DNA from: Candidatus Vicinibacter affinis
GTDB taxonomy: Bacteria > Bacteroidota > Bacteroidia > Chitinophagales > Saprospiraceae
DNA: 64,000 nucleotides
Reading direction: 5' to 3'
Assembly: GCA_016714365.1 (NCBI GenBank)
Contig: JADJNH010000005.1
Coordinates: 186,001 to 250,000, forward strand
Position 1 is the stretch's first letter, and each line of letters opens with the position of its first letter. A program made the position numbers and the translations under genes. A model generated the notes under the pieces. It searched no databases. It saw only the letters and a program-made list of their open reading frames with translations, and was not told where the DNA came from. Shown one piece after another: positions 52,556 through 61,082 of the stretch.

Positions 52556-53638
52556 TTAAAAACTAATTCTGTTTATTTCCTTCGCAAGAATTTCTGGAAA
52601 CTCATTGGGAGAACAACTAAATACTGGAAGACCTAAGTCGGCAAGCTTTTGCCCCACAGTAATGTTATACTCGGGTTGGCCCTCATCATTTAATGCAAGA
52701 ATACAGTGCATTTTAAGTTCGAGTTGTATAAGTGTGGACATTATCCCAAATAGGTCCTTGTGTTTTCCTCCATCATCAAGATCTGAAATCAAAAATAGAA
52801 TCGTTTTTGAATGTCTGTTTAATTTTTGGTGCACATAATTTAGTGCCATTCCTATGTCCGTTCCTCCACCCATCGGAACACTAAACAAAATATCTACTGG
52901 GTCCTTATATAATCCTGTTACATCCGTAATCGAAGTATCGAAAAAAATTAGATGTGTCTTTATACTCTTTAATGAAGCTAATATTGATCCTATAATACTT
53001 GCATAAATTGCACTACTGATCATTGATTCGCTTTTATCAATCAGCAAAACAATCTCTGGCAATTGATTTCCTCGATGATACCCATACCATCTTTCCGGAA
53101 TAACCTTTCTACTGCTAGTTTGGTAGTGTTTCAAATTTGATCCTATAGTTTTTTTCCAATCAATCCTGGCGTGTTGGGGATTGATTACTTTGCTTCTTCC
53201 AGTCAAAGCTGATCGTATAGCACTTGAAAGTTTAGGCTTTAACTTTTTTTCTGTCTCCTCCACCAACTTTCTAATGAGAATTTTGGCCACTGCTTTTGTT
53301 TTGTCCGGAAGTAACTCGTGCAATGTCAGTATGGAGGAAACCATATGGATGTTTGGTTCTATTTTTTCTAACAACTCAGGTTCAAGTAGCATTTCTTTAA
53401 TACCCTGACGTTCCAAAGCATCTTGTTGCAACAATCGAATAACACCAACTGGAAAATGTGTCCTGATGCCGTCTAACCATCTTCTTATTTTGTGCTGGGT
53501 TTTACCCATCCCAGCAGCTTTCTCTTCTGAATAAACTTGTGACAATAACTCCTCCACGGCAGTCTCCTCCGTCGATAAATTGATTTCTTCATCCCGAAGT
53601 CCTTTCTTGCCAAGGACCATGGTCCAACGGTTATTCAT
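52556..53638 (-). CDS. VWA (CoxE-like) protein of the MoxR/DUF5682 cluster family
   Basis: About 360 residues. It starts NNRWTMVLGKKG, has a helical middle (LEPELLEKIEPNIHMVSSIL; LNEL-like stretch SNLKHYQTSSRKVIPERWYG) and a C-terminal von Willebrand A domain with the MIDAS ligands DKSESM, GGGTDIG and ISDLDDGG. The whole pattern matches the VWA partner of gene clusters that also encode a MoxR AAA+ ATPase, DUF5682, DUF5691 and a SWIM-domain protein. None of those is in the window: the flanking genes are a starch-synthase-like gene and an MtfA-like gene. It might act with a MoxR encoded elsewhere. The ATG at 53638 is used since the upstream frame starts with TTG. Confidence 0.78.
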   Translation of the reverse strand: MNNRWTMVLGKKGLRDEEINLSTEETAVEELLSQVYSEEKAAGMGKTQHKIRRWLDGIRTHFPVGVIRLLQQDALERQGIKEMLLEPELLEKIEPNIHMVSSILTLHELLPDKTKAVAKILIRKLVEETEKKLKPKLSSAIRSALTGRSKVINPQHARIDWKKTIGSNLKHYQTSSRKVIPERWYGYHRGNQLPEIVLLIDKSESMISSAIYASIIGSILASLKSIKTHLIFFDTSITDVTGLYKDPVDILFSVPMGGGTDIGMALNYVHQKLNRHSKTILFLISDLDDGGKHKDLFGIMSTLIQLELKMHCILALNDEGQPEYNITVGQKLADLGLPVFSCSPNEFPEILAKEINRISF

Positions 53639-53825
53639 ATGGCTGCAATGTAATGACAAAACGATTAATTTCAGTCTGTTACATCTTTTAATAAATATAT
53701 TGATTTTTTCTTACACTCAACCTATTGATTAGTCTTGACACAAACAACTTTCAAAGGATTATTCTTCCTGTCATCCGCATTACTTTTGTGTTGACAAACC
53801 TGTCTTTAAAACTAATTCTTCAGGA

Positions 53826-54623
53826 CTAATAAATATTTTTAAATTGGTTTATCCATTCAGGACGTAAATCAATTATTCTCTCTGGTTTATTAATGATTGT
53901 GTAGATGACAAGTGCCGAAGAATTAATCTCCGTTTGGCCTAGCCAACTTTTAATACCATCCAATCCCTGAGGACAAATATCATTTGCTAGGTCCACAATA
54001 AAATCTTCACAACCAATAAATTTGATATCCTTCGATTCAACTAGAATACAAGCCCATTCATAAAGAGCCGGATTATAATAAAGCTCAGGTGCAAAAAATG
54101 ACATTTTGAGTTGCTCCATTGATAATATTACCAAACCATCTTCATTATGATGCTCCGATACATGCACCCATTCTTGTTGAGGCGTCATAAATGGATGGGC
54201 ATAAAGGGCAGTTCTTGCATATCTTTTGTATAAATCCCTAAATTGATAAATTTTCAATTGAACAGCTGGTATCAAAACCATCCACTTTATTTCTTCATGT
54301 ACTTTTTCTGGTCCCATCAGAATAAATTCATGATAACTGACGGATTTTGCTAAGCGGTGGAAAAATTCAGCTCTTGAATCAACGCTCATTTCATTGATAA
54401 ATGGGCAAAAGTCTGAGAGCCACTTTTTTTCAGTTGGATCAAGGTCGATTCTGAATTTTTCATACCAAAAATCATTTATTTGATTCTGAAAAATAAAGAT
54501 CCCCACGCCAAGCACTACAAGTGGAATTAATATATAAGCATTTGGTTCAGAACCACTATAGCTCCAGATAAAGTACAACACAGTAATGATTAAGACAGGC
54601 AAAAGAAAATATCGGTAAGGCAT
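53826..54623 (-). CDS. MtfA-like membrane protein lacking the HExxH zinc motif
   Basis: A 265-residue protein with two N-terminal transmembrane helices (about 4-20 and 29-47) and a cytosolic domain resembling the MtfA/M90 peptidase family, with WLSDFCPFINEMSVDSRAEFFHRLAKSV and DGLVILSMEQLKMSF. At the place where MtfA has its HEFAHxLD zinc site the sequence reads NPALYEWACILVE (about 184-196), so both zinc histidines are absent. If homology is correct, it is a non-catalytic relative. The upstream region is shared with the tRNA-Phe gene on the other strand. Confidence 0.6.
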   Translation of the reverse strand: MPYRYFLLPVLIITVLYFIWSYSGSEPNAYILIPLVVLGVGIFIFQNQINDFWYEKFRIDLDPTEKKWLSDFCPFINEMSVDSRAEFFHRLAKSVSYHEFILMGPEKVHEEIKWMVLIPAVQLKIYQFRDLYKRYARTALYAHPFMTPQQEWVHVSEHHNEDGLVILSMEQLKMSFFAPELYYNPALYEWACILVESKDIKFIGCEDFIVDLANDICPQGLDGIKSWLGQTEINSSALVIYTIINKPERIIDLRPEWINQFKNIY

Positions 54624-54670
54624 CTTATTAGTAAAATTTAGAGCACGGGTAAAAATAATTCAAAAAACTC

Positions 54671-54678
54671 TATATTTG
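54671..54678 (+). promoter_or_regulatory. Putative tRNA-Phe promoter -7 box
   Basis: TATATTTG matches TAnnTTTG and lies 33 bases before the mature tRNA 5' end at 54712. No clear TTTG -33 element accompanies it. Confidence 0.45.
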
Positions 54679-54711
54679 CGTCCCCTTAGTCATAATAACC
54701 AAGGTGTGGAA

Positions 54712-54784
<73 letters not shown>

Positions 54785-54793
54785 CAAAATTTG

Positions 54794-54826
54794 AATCCTG
54801 TCCATTAAGTGGCAGGATTTTTTATT
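54794..54826 (+). terminator. Rho-independent terminator after tRNA-Phe
   Basis: AATCCTG-T-CCA pairs with TGG-CAGGATT (one bulged T, 5-base loop) and is followed directly by a TTTTTTATTT tract. Position just after the tRNA and before the cysS promoter fits a tRNA transcript terminator. Confidence 0.8.
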
Positions 54827-54883
54827 TGCTGGGGGGTGGATGTTAATGTATACTGAAAAACCGCCACCCTTTATCTCAATTTT

Positions 54884-54891
54884 TATCTTTG
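54884..54891 (+). promoter_or_regulatory. Putative cysS promoter -7 box, four bases from ATG
   Basis: TATCTTTG matches TAnnTTTG and ends four bases before the cysS ATG at 54896, as in hutH. This would make the mRNA leaderless or nearly so. Confidence 0.45.
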
Positions 54892-54895
54892 TGCT

Positions 54896-56380
54896 ATGAG
54901 TCGGTCGATCACAATTTACAACAGTCTTTCCAGAGAAAAAGTACCCTTTAAACCTATTGTTGAAGAAAGAATAGGTATGTATGTCTGTGGGCCAACTGTC
55001 TACAATGACGTCCATCTTGGTAATTGTAGAACCTTTGTGTCATTTGATATCATTTACAGGTATTTACTTTTTGCTGGATTTAAGGTGCGATATGTCAGAA
55101 ACATCACTGATGTGGGTCACTTGTTGGATAATGGAGAAGATCGCATGGCAAAAGGTGCCAGATTAGAGCAATTAGAACCCATGGAAGTTTCCCAGAAATA
55201 TACCAATGGGTTCCATGAAATGATGAGGATTTTTAACACTCTTTCTCCAAGTATTGAACCTAGGGCTACTGGCCATATTATCGAGCAAATAAAAATGATT
55301 GAAGATATCCTTGCCAGAGGATTCGCTTATATAAAAAATGGTTCTGTCTATTTTGATACCCCAAAATTTATTAATGATGGATATCCTTATGGACAACTAA
55401 GTGGTCGAATTGTAGAAGAACTCGTCGCTGAATCCAGAGATAACCTAAAGAATCAAGATGAAAAGAATCACCCAGCTGATTTTGCTTTATGGATAAAAGC
55501 TTCTGAAGAACATATTATGCGCTGGGAATCACCTTGGTCAGTAGGCTTTCCTGGCTGGCATTTGGAATGTTCTGCAATGAGTACCAAATACTTGGGTGAG
55601 ACTTTCGACATCCATGGAGGAGGTAATGACTTGAAATTCCCTCATCATGAAAATGAAATTGCGCAAAGTATGGGTTCCTGCGGACATCCTCCGGCAAATT
55701 ATTGGTTACATACCAATATGCTCTTGCTAAACGGAAAAAAAATGTCCAAAAGTGATGGCAATACAATTAGTCCTCAGGAATTATTTACCGGAAACAGTGA
55801 CCATATTAGCAAAGCCTTCTCACCAATGGTTATTAAGTTCTTTATGCTTCAGGCACATTATCGAAGTCCATTGGACATTACGGATGAAGCGTTACAAGCT
55901 GCCGAAAAGGGTTATAAAAGGTTGATGGAGGCTTTTAAGTTAGTGTGCAATTTAGACCCTGAGCTTTCAACTTCTGGAACTAAAGATCAGGAAATCTTGA
56001 GTATAATCGACCAAAGTCTAATGTACATGGATGATGACTTCAACGTTCCTAATGCTTTGGCTTCACTATTTGAATTAGCTTCTATATTAAATTCCTTCAA
56101 TGACGGTCATATTAAATCCAGTGAAATTGGTCTGAATGTATGGAACCAATTGAAAACCCACTTCAATGTGCTAATCACAGATATTTTCGGACTGAAAGAC
56201 GAACAAAATACCGAGGATAAAAGCACCACTAATGGTTTAATGCATCTAATTATAGATCTTCGAAAGGATATCCGCGAAAGAAAAGACTGGGCTTCAGCTG
56301 ATAAAATTAGAGATAGTTTGTTTGCTTTGGGTATACAGCTTAAAGACGGCAAGGATGGGACTTCTTGGAAAAAAAATTGA
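54896..56380 (+). CDS. cysS: Cysteinyl-tRNA synthetase
   Basis: A 494-residue class I synthetase that charges tRNA-Cys. Visible motifs are YVCGPTVYNDVHLGNCRTFVSFD (HIGH equivalent HLGN, first zinc cysteine), WHLECSAMSTKYLGETFDIHGGGNDLKFPHHENE, with the other zinc ligands, and KKMSKSDGNTISPQEL (KMSKS). The anticodon-binding DALR-type domain with RDSLFALGIQLKDGKDGTSW closes the protein. It shares its end with the following lipoprotein gene, which starts inside it at 56355. Confidence 0.97.
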   Translation: MSRSITIYNSLSREKVPFKPIVEERIGMYVCGPTVYNDVHLGNCRTFVSFDIIYRYLLFAGFKVRYVRNITDVGHLLDNGEDRMAKGARLEQLEPMEVSQKYTNGFHEMMRIFNTLSPSIEPRATGHIIEQIKMIEDILARGFAYIKNGSVYFDTPKFINDGYPYGQLSGRIVEELVAESRDNLKNQDEKNHPADFALWIKASEEHIMRWESPWSVGFPGWHLECSAMSTKYLGETFDIHGGGNDLKFPHHENEIAQSMGSCGHPPANYWLHTNMLLLNGKKMSKSDGNTISPQELFTGNSDHISKAFSPMVIKFFMLQAHYRSPLDITDEALQAAEKGYKRLMEAFKLVCNLDPELSTSGTKDQEILSIIDQSLMYMDDDFNVPNALASLFELASILNSFNDGHIKSSEIGLNVWNQLKTHFNVLITDIFGLKDEQNTEDKSTTNGLMHLIIDLRKDIRERKDWASADKIRDSLFALGIQLKDGKDGTSWKKN

Positions 56381-56972
56381 TAGCCATATTTGCTTCAATA
56401 GATTCTTATTTCGAGATAAGTTCCTGATTTTCTTTCTAATATTATTTTACAACTGCTGCTTTAACAAGTCAAATAGATCGGTAGATCATGCCCCTGAATT
56501 TGATAACATTGTATGGCTCAATGGCCCTGAGCAAAAAATCACCAATTTGGTTGGAAAAGTAGTGCTTATCCGTTGGTGGACTGATGAGTGTGAATATTGT
56601 GTCCAGACGTCGCCCAGTCTAAATAATTGGAATTCAGAACTTCAGGACTCAGGATTGGTGATTATTGGAATGTATCACCCAAAACCTGGTCCTCGAGACG
56701 TTGAAATAAATGAAATCTACAAATATATCCGGGAAAAGAATTTTCTTTTCCCCATTGGCATTGATTCTGAATGGAGAAATCTACAAAATTATTGGCTTCG
56801 GTATGGCCCAAAAGCCTTTACTTCTGTCAGTTTTTTAATTGATAAAAAAGGTAGAATCAGACATGTTCATCAAGGAGGAGAGTTTCATAAAGACACAATT
56901 GTCGGTCACGGGAAATGTTTAAAAGACTATTGGGAATTAGACAGTACCCTAAGGGTTTTGCTTGCTGAATAG
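56355..56972 (+). CDS. TlpA-like thioredoxin-fold lipoprotein
   Basis: About 205 residues, a periplasmic or outer-membrane-facing thiol redox protein. A hydrophobic N-terminal segment (FLIFFLILFYNCC) ends in a lipobox-like cysteine pair. The thioredoxin fold includes KVVLIRWWTDECEYCVQTSP, with CxxC active site C-E-Y-C, and the cis-Pro region around KAFTSVSFLIDKKGRIR. The segment RHVHQGGEFH follows. The start lies inside cysS (ATG at 56355, overlap 26 bases), so it is probably translated from the cysS transcript. The specific partner is unknown. Confidence 0.75.
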   Translation: MGLLGKKIDSHICFNRFLFRDKFLIFFLILFYNCCFNKSNRSVDHAPEFDNIVWLNGPEQKITNLVGKVVLIRWWTDECEYCVQTSPSLNNWNSELQDSGLVIIGMYHPKPGPRDVEINEIYKYIREKNFLFPIGIDSEWRNLQNYWLRYGPKAFTSVSFLIDKKGRIRHVHQGGEFHKDTIVGHGKCLKDYWELDSTLRVLLAE

Positions 56973-56990
56973 TTTTTGTGCCTACCTTTG
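56957..56990 (+). promoter_or_regulatory. Promoter of the GGGP synthase gene with box five bases from ATG
   Basis: TTTG at 56957-56960 and TACCTTTG at 56983-56990 are separated by 22 bases, within the allowed 17-23. The -7 box ends five bases before the ATG at 56996, so a transcript from it would be leaderless or nearly so. Confidence 0.5.
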
Positions 56991-56995
56991 TTGGC

Positions 56996-57763
56996 ATGCA
57001 AAAAAACATTCTTAATCAGCTACTGAAGAAAAAGAGTCTTGGTATAAGAAGTCTGGCTGTTTTAATTGATCCGGACCATCAAAAAATACGAAACATTGAT
57101 GAAATTATTTCTGAGGCCAATGCCCACGCAGTTGACTACTTTTTCTTAGGTGGAAGTCTTGTACTCCAGGATCGTATGGATGAGGTGCTTAAACTTATCC
57201 GTGAGCAATCTAACATTCCAAGTATTATTTTTCCCGGAAGTGGGTTTCAGATTAACATACAAGCGGATGCTTTGCTCTTTCTTTCTTTGGTTTCGGGAAG
57301 AAATCCGGAATTCCTTATTGGAAAACAAGTTGAGGTTGCTCCCAAACTTTATAGTTCTAAAATTGAGGTAATTTCAACAGCATATTTGCTGATAGATGGA
57401 GGATCAAGTAATACTGCAAGTTATATTTCCCAGACATTACCTATTCCACATGATAAAATTGAAATTGCAGTGGCAACTGCTCTCGCAAGTCAGTTTCTGG
57501 GATTTCAATTGCTTTTCATGGATGCTGGAAGTGGGGCACGTCGCAATGTTTCGGCGGAACTTATAAATAAAGTCTCTGAGGTATGTGACCAACCTTTAAT
57601 TGTTGGTGGGGGAATTAAAAATGGTGAGCAGGCCTATAATATGCTAAAGGCTGGTGCAGACGTATTGGTTATTGGAAATGCAATTGAAGAGAATCCTCTG
57701 CTCATTCGTGAAATAAGTGCTGCTGTAAAACAAATTAACGCATTGGATCTCAGGCGGGTATAA
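56996..57763 (+). CDS. Heptaprenyl/geranylgeranylglyceryl phosphate synthase (PcrB-type)
   Basis: About 255 residues, a TIM-barrel prenyltransferase of the GGGPS/PcrB family. It joins a prenyl diphosphate to glycerol-1-phosphate to form an ether lipid precursor. Landmarks are SLAVLIDPDHQKI near the N-terminus, DYFFLGGSLVLQDRM, FPGSGFQI, the LFMDAGSGARRNVS segment and the phosphate loop IVGGGIKNGEQAYNMLKAGADVLVIG. Homologues are known in several Bacteroidetes, where their product is not fully understood. The ATG at 56996 is preferred to a GTG at 56978. It is followed two bases later by rsgA. Confidence 0.88.
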   Translation: MQKNILNQLLKKKSLGIRSLAVLIDPDHQKIRNIDEIISEANAHAVDYFFLGGSLVLQDRMDEVLKLIREQSNIPSIIFPGSGFQINIQADALLFLSLVSGRNPEFLIGKQVEVAPKLYSSKIEVISTAYLLIDGGSSNTASYISQTLPIPHDKIEIAVATALASQFLGFQLLFMDAGSGARRNVSAELINKVSEVCDQPLIVGGGIKNGEQAYNMLKAGADVLVIGNAIEENPLLIREISAAVKQINALDLRRV

Positions 57764-57764
57764 A

Positions 57765-58715
57765 ATGAAAAAAGGACTGATTATTCGCTCAACTGGAAGC
57801 TGGTACGAACTCATTGAGGAAGTTTCTAATAATAGATACAGCTGTAGGACTGCAGGAAAAATGAAACTGTTGAAAAAAGATCTTTCTAACCCAATTGGTG
57901 TTGGAGATTTTGTCGAATTTGAACCTGAAAACGAAAATCAAGGTATTATCCATAATATTCATTCTAGAAAAAATTACATCGTTCGTCAAAGTCCAAAAAA
58001 TAAACATCAACTGCACCTAATCGCTGCAAACATTGATTTGGCAGTATTGGTTACCACCTTAAAACAACCCACGTTCAAACCAGGGTTTATTGATCGCTTT
58101 TTGATCACCACAGAGCCACAAAACATTCCTGTTTTAATTGTATTTAATAAATCTGATATTTGGGAAGAATCAGAGTTGTTATTATTTGAAGAATGTAAAT
58201 CAATTTATAATAATATTACATTTGGACTCTTAGAGGTATCCACTGTAACTTTAAAAAATATTGACTTACTAAAAGAAAAAATATTAGGTAAAACCTGTCT
58301 TGTTGCCGGTCAATCTGGGGTTGGGAAAAGCAGCCTGCTTAATGTATTGCAACCAGGTATAGGATTGAAAACTTCAGAAATTTCAAGCTCTAGTGGTAAA
58401 GGAACACACACCACAACTTTTGCAGAAATGTTTATTCTGTCAGATGGAACTCGTGTCATTGACACTCCCGGTATTAAAACGCTTAGTTTTAATAATCTTG
58501 AAATAATGGATGTGGCACATAACTTTAAAGAATTTTTCGAAACCTCTGTAAATTGTAGATTTGGCTCTCAATGCACACATCGAAATGAACCAGGTTGTGC
58601 TGTTAAAAGCGCAATTGAGAGCGGCCATATCTCATTTCAACGGTACCAAAATTATCTTAATCTGGTAGATGAAATTGAATCTCAAAACTACTGGGAACGA
58701 AATAAAAAATTTTAA
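57765..58715 (+). CDS. rsgA: Ribosome small subunit-dependent GTPase A
   Basis: RsgA (YjeQ) is a circularly permuted GTPase acting in late 30S maturation. The 316-residue protein begins with an OB fold (residues 1-65), then has the permuted order NKSD (VFNKSDIW), Walker A (GQSGVGKSSLLN) and DTPGIKTLSF, ending in the zinc knuckle CRFGSQCTHRNEPGC. All key residues are visible. Its ATG is directly after the GGGP synthase stop, so the two genes form one operon. It is convergent with ddl, with only seven bases between stops. Confidence 0.95.
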   Translation: MKKGLIIRSTGSWYELIEEVSNNRYSCRTAGKMKLLKKDLSNPIGVGDFVEFEPENENQGIIHNIHSRKNYIVRQSPKNKHQLHLIAANIDLAVLVTTLKQPTFKPGFIDRFLITTEPQNIPVLIVFNKSDIWEESELLLFEECKSIYNNITFGLLEVSTVTLKNIDLLKEKILGKTCLVAGQSGVGKSSLLNVLQPGIGLKTSEISSSSGKGTHTTTFAEMFILSDGTRVIDTPGIKTLSFNNLEIMDVAHNFKEFFETSVNCRFGSQCTHRNEPGCAVKSAIESGHISFQRYQNYLNLVDEIESQNYWERNKKF

Positions 58716-58722
58716 CAATTTC

Positions 58723-59817
58723 CTAAAAACTGGTTTTTAACTTGGTATCTCTTTGATGTCTCAGTATAGCCAATTCTATTAAATGGTCCAACAATTCAAA
58801 ATAAGGAATTCCGCTAGCCTCCCATAACTTTGGATACATACTGATACTGGTAAATCCCGGCATTGTATTAATCTCATTTATTACAATTGTCCCATCAGGT
58901 TTAAGAAAAAAATCAACTCGTGCAAGGCCCTCACATTCTATAGCTTGGAAAGCTTTTATGGCTGCTTCCTGAATTGTTTGTTCTTCCTCCTTAGTGATTG
59001 AAGCCGGTATTATCAACCTGGCTCCATCTGCGTCAATATACTTTGCTTCGTAAGAATAAAATTCCACTTGAGAAACAATTTCTCCTATCAAAGAAGCTTT
59101 TGGATATTCGTTTCCTAAAATTGCGCATTCAACCTCCCTTCCTTTAATAGCCTCTTCTATAAGAATTTTTTTGTCGTATTGAAAAGCGTCAGAAACTGCA
59201 GAATCAAATTCCAATAAATTATGAACTTTATGTACACCAACCGAAGATCCTGCATTGGCTGGTTTAACAAAAATCGGTAATCCTAGTTTATCCTTTACCT
59301 CATTAAATTTCAATTTTGCCAATTCTTTTTTGTGGACACAAATGAAATCTGCAACTGGAATTCCGGCATCCCGCCACAACCTTTTAGCTACATCTTTATC
59401 CATTCCAACTGATGAAGCAAGTATGTCTACCCCCACAAAAGGAATGTCTAATGCTTTAAGCATCCCTTGAATCGTTCCATCTTCCCCGAACGTACCATGC
59501 AATATAGGAAAAACGACATCCAAATGGTTTAGTATCTGATTAGTGTTTTTATCAACTGTATTAATTAGATCATTTTGCTTTGTTATATGTATTTCAGGTG
59601 AAATATCCCTGTTTTCAACTGCTTTTAAAGCTTTGAATTCGGACAAAAATTGTTGCTCCTGCTTGAGATACCATCTTCCATTTTTATCTATGCTTATTAA
59701 AATTATATTATATTTATTTCTGTCCAGCGCTTCAATAATACTTATTGCCGAACGTATAGATATTTCATGTTCAGCCGACTTTCCGCCGAATATCACACCT
59801 AAATTAATTTTTTCCAT
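58723..59817 (-). CDS. ddl: D-alanine-D-alanine ligase
   Basis: A 364-residue ATP-grasp ligase making the D-Ala-D-Ala dipeptide for peptidoglycan. It starts INLGVIFGGKSAEHEISIRSA, has the HGTFGEDGTIQGML motif, FVKPANAGSSVGVHKV, the VDFFLKPDGTIVINEINTMPGFT segment with the Mg-binding residues, and SMYPKLWEASG. The lid loop carries YEAKYIDADGA. The ligase is near the usual length with a small extension at the C-terminus. No murA-F neighbour is present, and it is convergent with rsgA. Confidence 0.95.
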   Translation of the reverse strand: MEKINLGVIFGGKSAEHEISIRSAISIIEALDRNKYNIILISIDKNGRWYLKQEQQFLSEFKALKAVENRDISPEIHITKQNDLINTVDKNTNQILNHLDVVFPILHGTFGEDGTIQGMLKALDIPFVGVDILASSVGMDKDVAKRLWRDAGIPVADFICVHKKELAKLKFNEVKDKLGLPIFVKPANAGSSVGVHKVHNLLEFDSAVSDAFQYDKKILIEEAIKGREVECAILGNEYPKASLIGEIVSQVEFYSYEAKYIDADGARLIIPASITKEEEQTIQEAAIKAFQAIECEGLARVDFFLKPDGTIVINEINTMPGFTSISMYPKLWEASGIPYFELLDHLIELAILRHQRDTKLKTSF

Positions 59818-60079
59818 TTCTTAAATAATCAGATTAAAAAAAATAGCTTCACTTACATATTTCAACTTAGAAATTCATACTAATTATTTTCGAATTTTCG
59901 AACATAGCGAAAACATAAATTAATTGAACTTATTTAGTCAACTGATAAATTCATTTAATTTCAATAACTCTTATTATCACCTTCTCCAAATTAATTACCC
60001 GTTTGTATTTAAGATTTAATTAACCCTATTTTAGTAAACTCACATAAAATAATTCAAATGATTAAATGAATTTATGTTC
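59818..60079. other. Intergenic region between ddl and the lipid kinase gene
   Basis: About 260 AT-rich bases. It contains the short palindrome CGAATTTTCG near 59890-59900, and should contain the ddl promoter. I see no ORF, RNA gene or clear promoter here. Confidence 0.4.
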
Positions 60080-60934
60080 CTAACAAATTATTCTTAATGA
60101 CTTAGGCAATACATTGAAATTTATGAAATCCGTCTCACCCTTATACTCTCCGTCTATATGCAAATCAGTTGGTCTGTTTAAATGAATTGTACCCTGGGAT
60201 TGAGCATAAATTTTAGTCAATTCCGATTGATCAAAATTTTTTGTGAAAACATCATACATAACACCCGGAACTTGATAAAATTTAGGTTTTCTGAACAAAA
60301 CAATTTCAGCCATTCCATCAGAATTACTCGAATTTGGAGAAATATAAGCTCCATTGCCTAACTGTGAGGAATTCGCAATTTCCAGTGTTAAAAGTCCCGA
60401 AAAGGTTTGATTAAGAAAATTAACTTGAATTTCAGGATATTGTGAATATCCGGTTAAACCCAATCTAAGATATGCACTAAAACCTCTACGTCCATCTTGC
60501 CCAAAAATTTTAGCAACATAGGCATCAAAACCAACACCTGCTGTATTGCAAGAAATAAAATTATTTACCTTAATTACATCACATTCAATAAAGTGTTTAT
60601 TTTTTATTTTCTCAATACAAGATTCAATATTTTTATTTATTCCCATATGCCCTGCCAATCCATTACCGGATCCATTAGGAATAATTCCCAATAAATTAGT
60701 GCTAAACAACATGGGTTCTGCAATCTCATTTATGGTGCCATCTCCACCAACAGCCACAATAATTAGATCTTTTTGTAAACATAATTTCTTTACAATTTCC
60801 TTGGCATGTCCGGGATATTCAGTTACATGAATGTATAAATTCTCCCCTTCAAATCTTGCTTTGATTTTTTCAATTATACCTTCTCCCTTATAGGATCCTG
60901 ACTTTGGGTTTATTATAAAATGATATTTTTCCAA
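60080..60934 (-). CDS. Diacylglycerol/sphingosine kinase family lipid kinase
   Basis: A 284-residue lipid kinase of the DAGK/YegS type. It has the N-terminal FIINPKSGSYKGEG, VGGDGTINEIAEPM (the GGDGT nucleotide motif), IIPNGSGNGLAGHMG and the CNTAGVGFDAYVAK segment. The C-terminal beta-sandwich has LHIDGEY and FINFNVLPKSLRI. It should phosphorylate diacylglycerol or a sphingoid lipid; Saprospiria and other Bacteroidetes contain sphingolipids, so either is possible. The start is TTG at 60934: an in-frame stop lies just upstream and the next ATG would remove the first strand. Confidence 0.85.
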   Translation of the reverse strand: MEKYHFIINPKSGSYKGEGIIEKIKARFEGENLYIHVTEYPGHAKEIVKKLCLQKDLIIVAVGGDGTINEIAEPMLFSTNLLGIIPNGSGNGLAGHMGINKNIESCIEKIKNKHFIECDVIKVNNFISCNTAGVGFDAYVAKIFGQDGRRGFSAYLRLGLTGYSQYPEIQVNFLNQTFSGLLTLEIANSSQLGNGAYISPNSSNSDGMAEIVLFRKPKFYQVPGVMYDVFTKNFDQSELTKIYAQSQGTIHLNRPTDLHIDGEYKGETDFINFNVLPKSLRIIC

Positions 60935-61082
60935 AAAATGATTTTATAGGTAGCAAGCATTAACAAAAGAATTCTACAAAGATAGAACTTTTGTTGTTTG
61001 ATTTAACTAATCAATCGGGATTTAGCTAAAGTCAATTGATCTGTTTCCTTATCTTTACACCTTTTATAAAAATAAGGGTTTT

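Noticed and set aside
58724..58740. AAAAAC-TG-GTTTTT palindrome between rsgA and ddl as bidirectional terminator
   Set aside because: It lies within the ddl coding end and is almost pure AT with a two-base loop; too weak to call.
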